Shown here: in pieces, positions 61,773 to 64,000 of the stretch
How the letters are laid out: each line of letters starts with the position of its first letter
Position numbering within the stretch: position 1 is the first letter of the stretch
Assembly (NCBI GenBank): GCA_904393835.1
Contig: CAJFNC010000004.1
Span: forward strand, 41,244-105,243
Reading direction: 5' to 3'
DNA from: an uncultured Ruminococcus sp.
GTDB lineage: Bacteria > Bacillota > Clostridia > Oscillospirales > Acutalibacteraceae
DNA length: 64,000 nucleotides
Notes under the pieces: model-generated
What the model was told of the DNA's origin: nothing
What the model saw: the letters and a program-made list of their open reading frames with translations, nothing else
Database searches by the model: none
Made by a program: the position numbers and the translations under genes

Positions 61773-62924
61773 ATGGAAATTTTTACTGATAAAAACGAAT
61801 GCTGCGGCTGTACCGCCTGCGAAAACGCCTGTCCCAAAAACGCCATAACAATGCAGACAGACGACGAGGGATTTTTATATCCCGTAATAGATGACGCTTT
61901 GTGCGTAAACTGCGGCATATGCAAAAACGTGTGCGCTTTCCAAAACGGCTGTAAAAAAAGCCAAATTCAAAAGTCTTTTGCAGTAAAGCACAAGGACGCC
62001 GACACACGAAGAGCAAGTCGAAGCGGCGGCGCTTTTATTGCAATTTCCGACTATATTCTTGAAAAGGGCGGTTCGGTTTACGGAGCGGCTTTTGACGATG
62101 ATTTTTCCGTCAAGCATATTCGCGCCGTTACAAAAGAACAGCGCAACCGTATGCAGGGTTCAAAGTATGTGCAAAGCGTTGTCGGCGACAGCTTTGCAAG
62201 GGTTAAAGAGGATTTACAAAACGGTATGTACGTGCTGTTTTCGGGCACTGCCTGCCAGGTTGCCGGATTAAAGCGCTTCCTTGAAAAGTGCGACACCTCA
62301 AAGCTGTTTACCTGCGACCTTATTTGTCACGGCGTTCCCAGCCCCAAAATTTGGAGGGAATACCTTGCTTACCGTGAAAAGCAGTACAAGGGCAAGGTTA
62401 CAAACGCCGATTTTCGTGACAAGTCAATCGGTTGGAGCGCCCACAGGGAATCGGTGTGGATTGACGGTAAAAAGCATATGAGCAACGGCTACACCAGCCT
62501 TTTTTACGAAAACGAAGTTGAACGCCCCTGCTGCTATAACTGCAAATACACCTCAACCGACCGACCCGCCGACTTTACTCTGGCGGATTTTTGGGGAATT
62601 GACCGTGTTGTCAAAAACTTCAACGATAACAAGGGCGTGTCTTTGCTTTTGGTAAACAGCGACAAAGCGGTTGAGCTTTTTGACAAAATCAAGGAAGATA
62701 TTGACTTTGAGCAAACCGATATTCAGGCGAGCATACGCTCAAACCCAAATATTGCCCACCCCACTGCACGTCCTGCGTCACGTGAAAAATTCTGGGAGTA
62801 CTACCGCAAACACGGCTTTGAAAAAACCTATAGAAAATATTATATAAAGATGTCTTTCGGCAAAATACGCACTCGGCTGAAAGCCAAATATAAAAAGCTC
62901 AAAAAGATAATTTTACGAAAATAA
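61773..62924 (+). CDS. Ferredoxin/coenzyme F420 dehydrogenase beta-subunit family protein (2)
   Basis: This 383-residue paralogue of the protein at 53599 starts with ferredoxin motifs CCGCTACENACP and CVNCGICKNVC and continues with MQGSKYVQSVVGD and FSGTACQVAGLKRF. The C-terminal half has PCCYNCKYTSTDRPADF with extra cysteines. It is the last gene of the locus before a terminator, and pairs with the third pyruvyl transferase. The role as redox partner is inference. Confidence 0.87.
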   Translation: MEIFTDKNECCGCTACENACPKNAITMQTDDEGFLYPVIDDALCVNCGICKNVCAFQNGCKKSQIQKSFAVKHKDADTRRASRSGGAFIAISDYILEKGGSVYGAAFDDDFSVKHIRAVTKEQRNRMQGSKYVQSVVGDSFARVKEDLQNGMYVLFSGTACQVAGLKRFLEKCDTSKLFTCDLICHGVPSPKIWREYLAYREKQYKGKVTNADFRDKSIGWSAHRESVWIDGKKHMSNGYTSLFYENEVERPCCYNCKYTSTDRPADFTLADFWGIDRVVKNFNDNKGVSLLLVNSDKAVELFDKIKEDIDFEQTDIQASIRSNPNIAHPTARPASREKFWEYYRKHGFEKTYRKYYIKMSFGKIRTRLKAKYKKLKKIILRK

Positions 62925-62925
62925 C

Positions 62926-62953
62926 AAAAAGCAGGCAAAATGTCTGCTTTTTT
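62926..62953 (+). terminator. Terminator of the exopolysaccharide locus
   Basis: AAAAAGCAG pairs with CTGCTTTTTT (62926-62953) around a 9-base loop with its own T-run. Confidence 0.82.
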
Positions 62954-62956
62954 CAT

Positions 62957-62984
62957 TTGCAAGCGGCGTACCAAGTGCTATAAT
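62957..62984 (+). promoter_or_regulatory. Promoter of the DUF6062 gene
   Basis: TTGCAA (62957-62962), 16 bases, TATAAT (62979-62984), then CGGAGGA before the start codon. Confidence 0.72.
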
Positions 62985-63012
62985 AGTAATAATAAACCTT
63001 TCGGAGGAAGTT

Positions 63013-63702
63013 ATGAAAGAAACCATTTGCACAATACCGATTAACGATATATTTATGCCCAAAGACGGCTGTCCTATTTGCAGAATGGAAGAAATGCTTG
63101 AACAACAGTACGTCAGATTTATCACGGGTGACGCGATGATGGAGCCGAACATACGCATTGAAACCAACAAAAAAGGCTTTTGTCACCGCCATTTTAAGAT
63201 GATGTTTGAAACGGGGCAAAAGCTGCCCAATGCACTGATTCTTGAAAGTCACCTGCAACAGATAATCGACGACTGTATGCCGAAAAAGCTCAATTCAAAG
63301 CCCGACAAAAAGCTGCTTACGTCTGTAAAAAATCAACTTTCAAGCTGCTATGTGTGCGACCGCATAAAAGCCGATATGCAGCACTTTATGGCTACCGTTT
63401 TTGCCGAATGGATAAAGGACGGCGAGCTTAAAAAGCTCTACAACGAACAGCCTTTTATCTGCCTTAAGCACTATTCCTTTGTAATGGAGTGTGCAAACGC
63501 GAAAGGCGGACTTTCGTCAAAATATCTGAGCGAATTTCACGCAGACACCGCCGCTCTCACCAAAAATTACCTGTTGTCATTAAAGGAAGACATAACCTAC
63601 TTTTGCTCGATGTTTGACTATCGCAGCCGCGGCAAGGACTGGGGCAGGTCGGTTGATGCAATTGAACGCAGTATTGAATTTTTAACAGGCGAAAAACCGT
63701 AA
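63013..63702 (+). CDS. DUF6062 family protein (cysteine motifs)
   Basis: This 229-residue protein has CPIC (residues 18-21), a CHRH segment (about 57-60) and CYVC (about 113-116), a pattern of CxxC pairs with histidines seen in DUF6062 proteins of Clostridia; these residues probably bind zinc or Fe-S. It has no signal peptide. It has its own promoter and terminator, so it is not part of the polysaccharide operon. The function is unknown. Confidence 0.8.
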   Translation: MKETICTIPINDIFMPKDGCPICRMEEMLEQQYVRFITGDAMMEPNIRIETNKKGFCHRHFKMMFETGQKLPNALILESHLQQIIDDCMPKKLNSKPDKKLLTSVKNQLSSCYVCDRIKADMQHFMATVFAEWIKDGELKKLYNEQPFICLKHYSFVMECANAKGGLSSKYLSEFHADTAALTKNYLLSLKEDITYFCSMFDYRSRGKDWGRSVDAIERSIEFLTGEKP

Positions 63703-63736
63703 AAACGGAGCTGTCATAACGGCAGCTCCGTTTTTG
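63702..63736 (+). terminator. Terminator of the DUF6062 gene
   Basis: ACGGAGCTG, 9-base loop, CAGCTCCGT (63705-63731), followed by TTTTG. Confidence 0.9.
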
Positions 63737-63783
63737 TATCTTGTGCAATTGTGTGTTTAAATAAAACTGTTTTAATTCAAGCT

Positions 63784-64000
63784 TTATTTTTCAAGTGTAA
63801 TCTGCACACGGTCGATTGACTTGCCGAAAGCACCCGCATAGCCGTCCTGACCGTTGCCCTTTTCGTTATCATACTGATAAGAATAGTAGTTTGCGTTAGC
63901 AGGAGATACTCTGTATTTAGCTTTCAGATAATAACCGAGTGAATTTTTAAGGTCGCTCGGCGTGTTGTAGTAAACCTCTATTGCATCAATCACTTTGCCG
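63784..64000 (-). CDS. C-terminal part of a large surface-type protein (runs off right edge)
   Basis: The minus-strand frame is open to position 64000 and ends at 63784, giving the last 71 or so residues. It contains tyrosine-rich sequence and ends NGQDGYAGAFGKSIDRVQI-TLEK. This looks like the end of a repeat domain of Clostridia surface proteins, with a distant likeness to ChW-type repeats (GxxG..I..I.I.L), but the match is weak. The rest of the gene is outside the window. Confidence 0.55.
   Translation of the reverse strand, partial: GKVIDAIEVYYNTPSDLKNSLGYYLKAKYRVSPANANYYSYQYDNEKGNGQDGYAGAFGKSIDRVQITLEK

Noticed and set aside
1..64000. CRISPR arrays, insertion sequences, prophage, rRNA or tRNA genes
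   Set aside because: None was seen on reading: no spaced direct repeats, no transposase or integrase motifs and no conserved RNA gene sequence. A dedicated tRNA search was not possible.

Overview
The window looks like a chromosome segment of a strictly anaerobic, Gram-positive gut or rumen Clostridia, probably of the Ruminococcaceae/Oscillospiraceae type. The evidence is the complete [FeFe]-hydrogenase maturation set (HydE, HydF, HydG and a TM1266-type regulator), several radical-SAM and ferredoxin-type proteins, a Firmicutes-style mreBCD/PBP2/minD/mgsA cluster, strong GGAGG ribosome binding sites and consensus housekeeping promoters (TTGCAA or TTGAAA, 16-17 bp, TATAAT). No rRNA, tRNA, CRISPR array, insertion sequence or phage gene was recognised. 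The organism assignment is inference.

Layout. 1-332 holds the start of a secreted protein running off the left edge. 841-9693 is a nitrogen-salvage operon: two DUF1989 (urea-amidolyase-associated) proteins, a biotin-dependent urea/guanidine carboxylase, allophanate hydrolase, a P-II-like protein and an APC permease. By family knowledge it probably degrades guanidine through carboxyguanidine and allophanate to ammonia and CO2. 9966-15900 holds a MATE transporter, three HAD phosphatases, a D-2-hydroxyacid dehydrogenase, endonuclease III and a small acidic protein. 16225-20190 (minus) is the hydrogenase maturation operon. 20330-23532 (minus) is an SPFH/zinc-ribbon/TPM operon like Bacillus ydjGHI. 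Two small exported proteins and a TIM44-like zinc-ribbon protein follow.

25658-38372 is mostly housekeeping on the minus strand: aspS, hisS, mgsA, a MinD that lacks its membrane-targeting tail, PBP2, MreD, MreC, MreB, dUTPase, a U32 peptidase (RlhA-like) and ZapA. A divergent GH13 alpha-glycosidase (38739-40610) has two palindromes around its transcription start. 40812-43033 (minus) encodes a class-M sirtuin, a zinc macrodomain hydrolase and a flavin-binding split-barrel/ferredoxin protein, a probable reversible ADP-ribosylation module without its usual lipoyl partners. An MBL-fold protein and an HxlR regulator are divergent, with two matching operators between them.

45096-62924 is one long Wzx/Wzy exopolysaccharide locus: Wzz-type co-polymerase, BY-kinase, priming transferase, four other glycosyltransferases, acyltransferase, radical SAM/SPASM protein, three polysaccharide pyruvyl transferases, two ferredoxin/F420-dehydrogenase-beta proteins, polymerase and flippase. 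A consensus promoter lies at 44992-45020. Three copies of a hairpin-rich intergenic repeat of about 90-136 bp sit before or inside this locus, and a fourth abuts mgsA far away. The window closes with a DUF6062 protein and the C-terminus of a surface-type protein.
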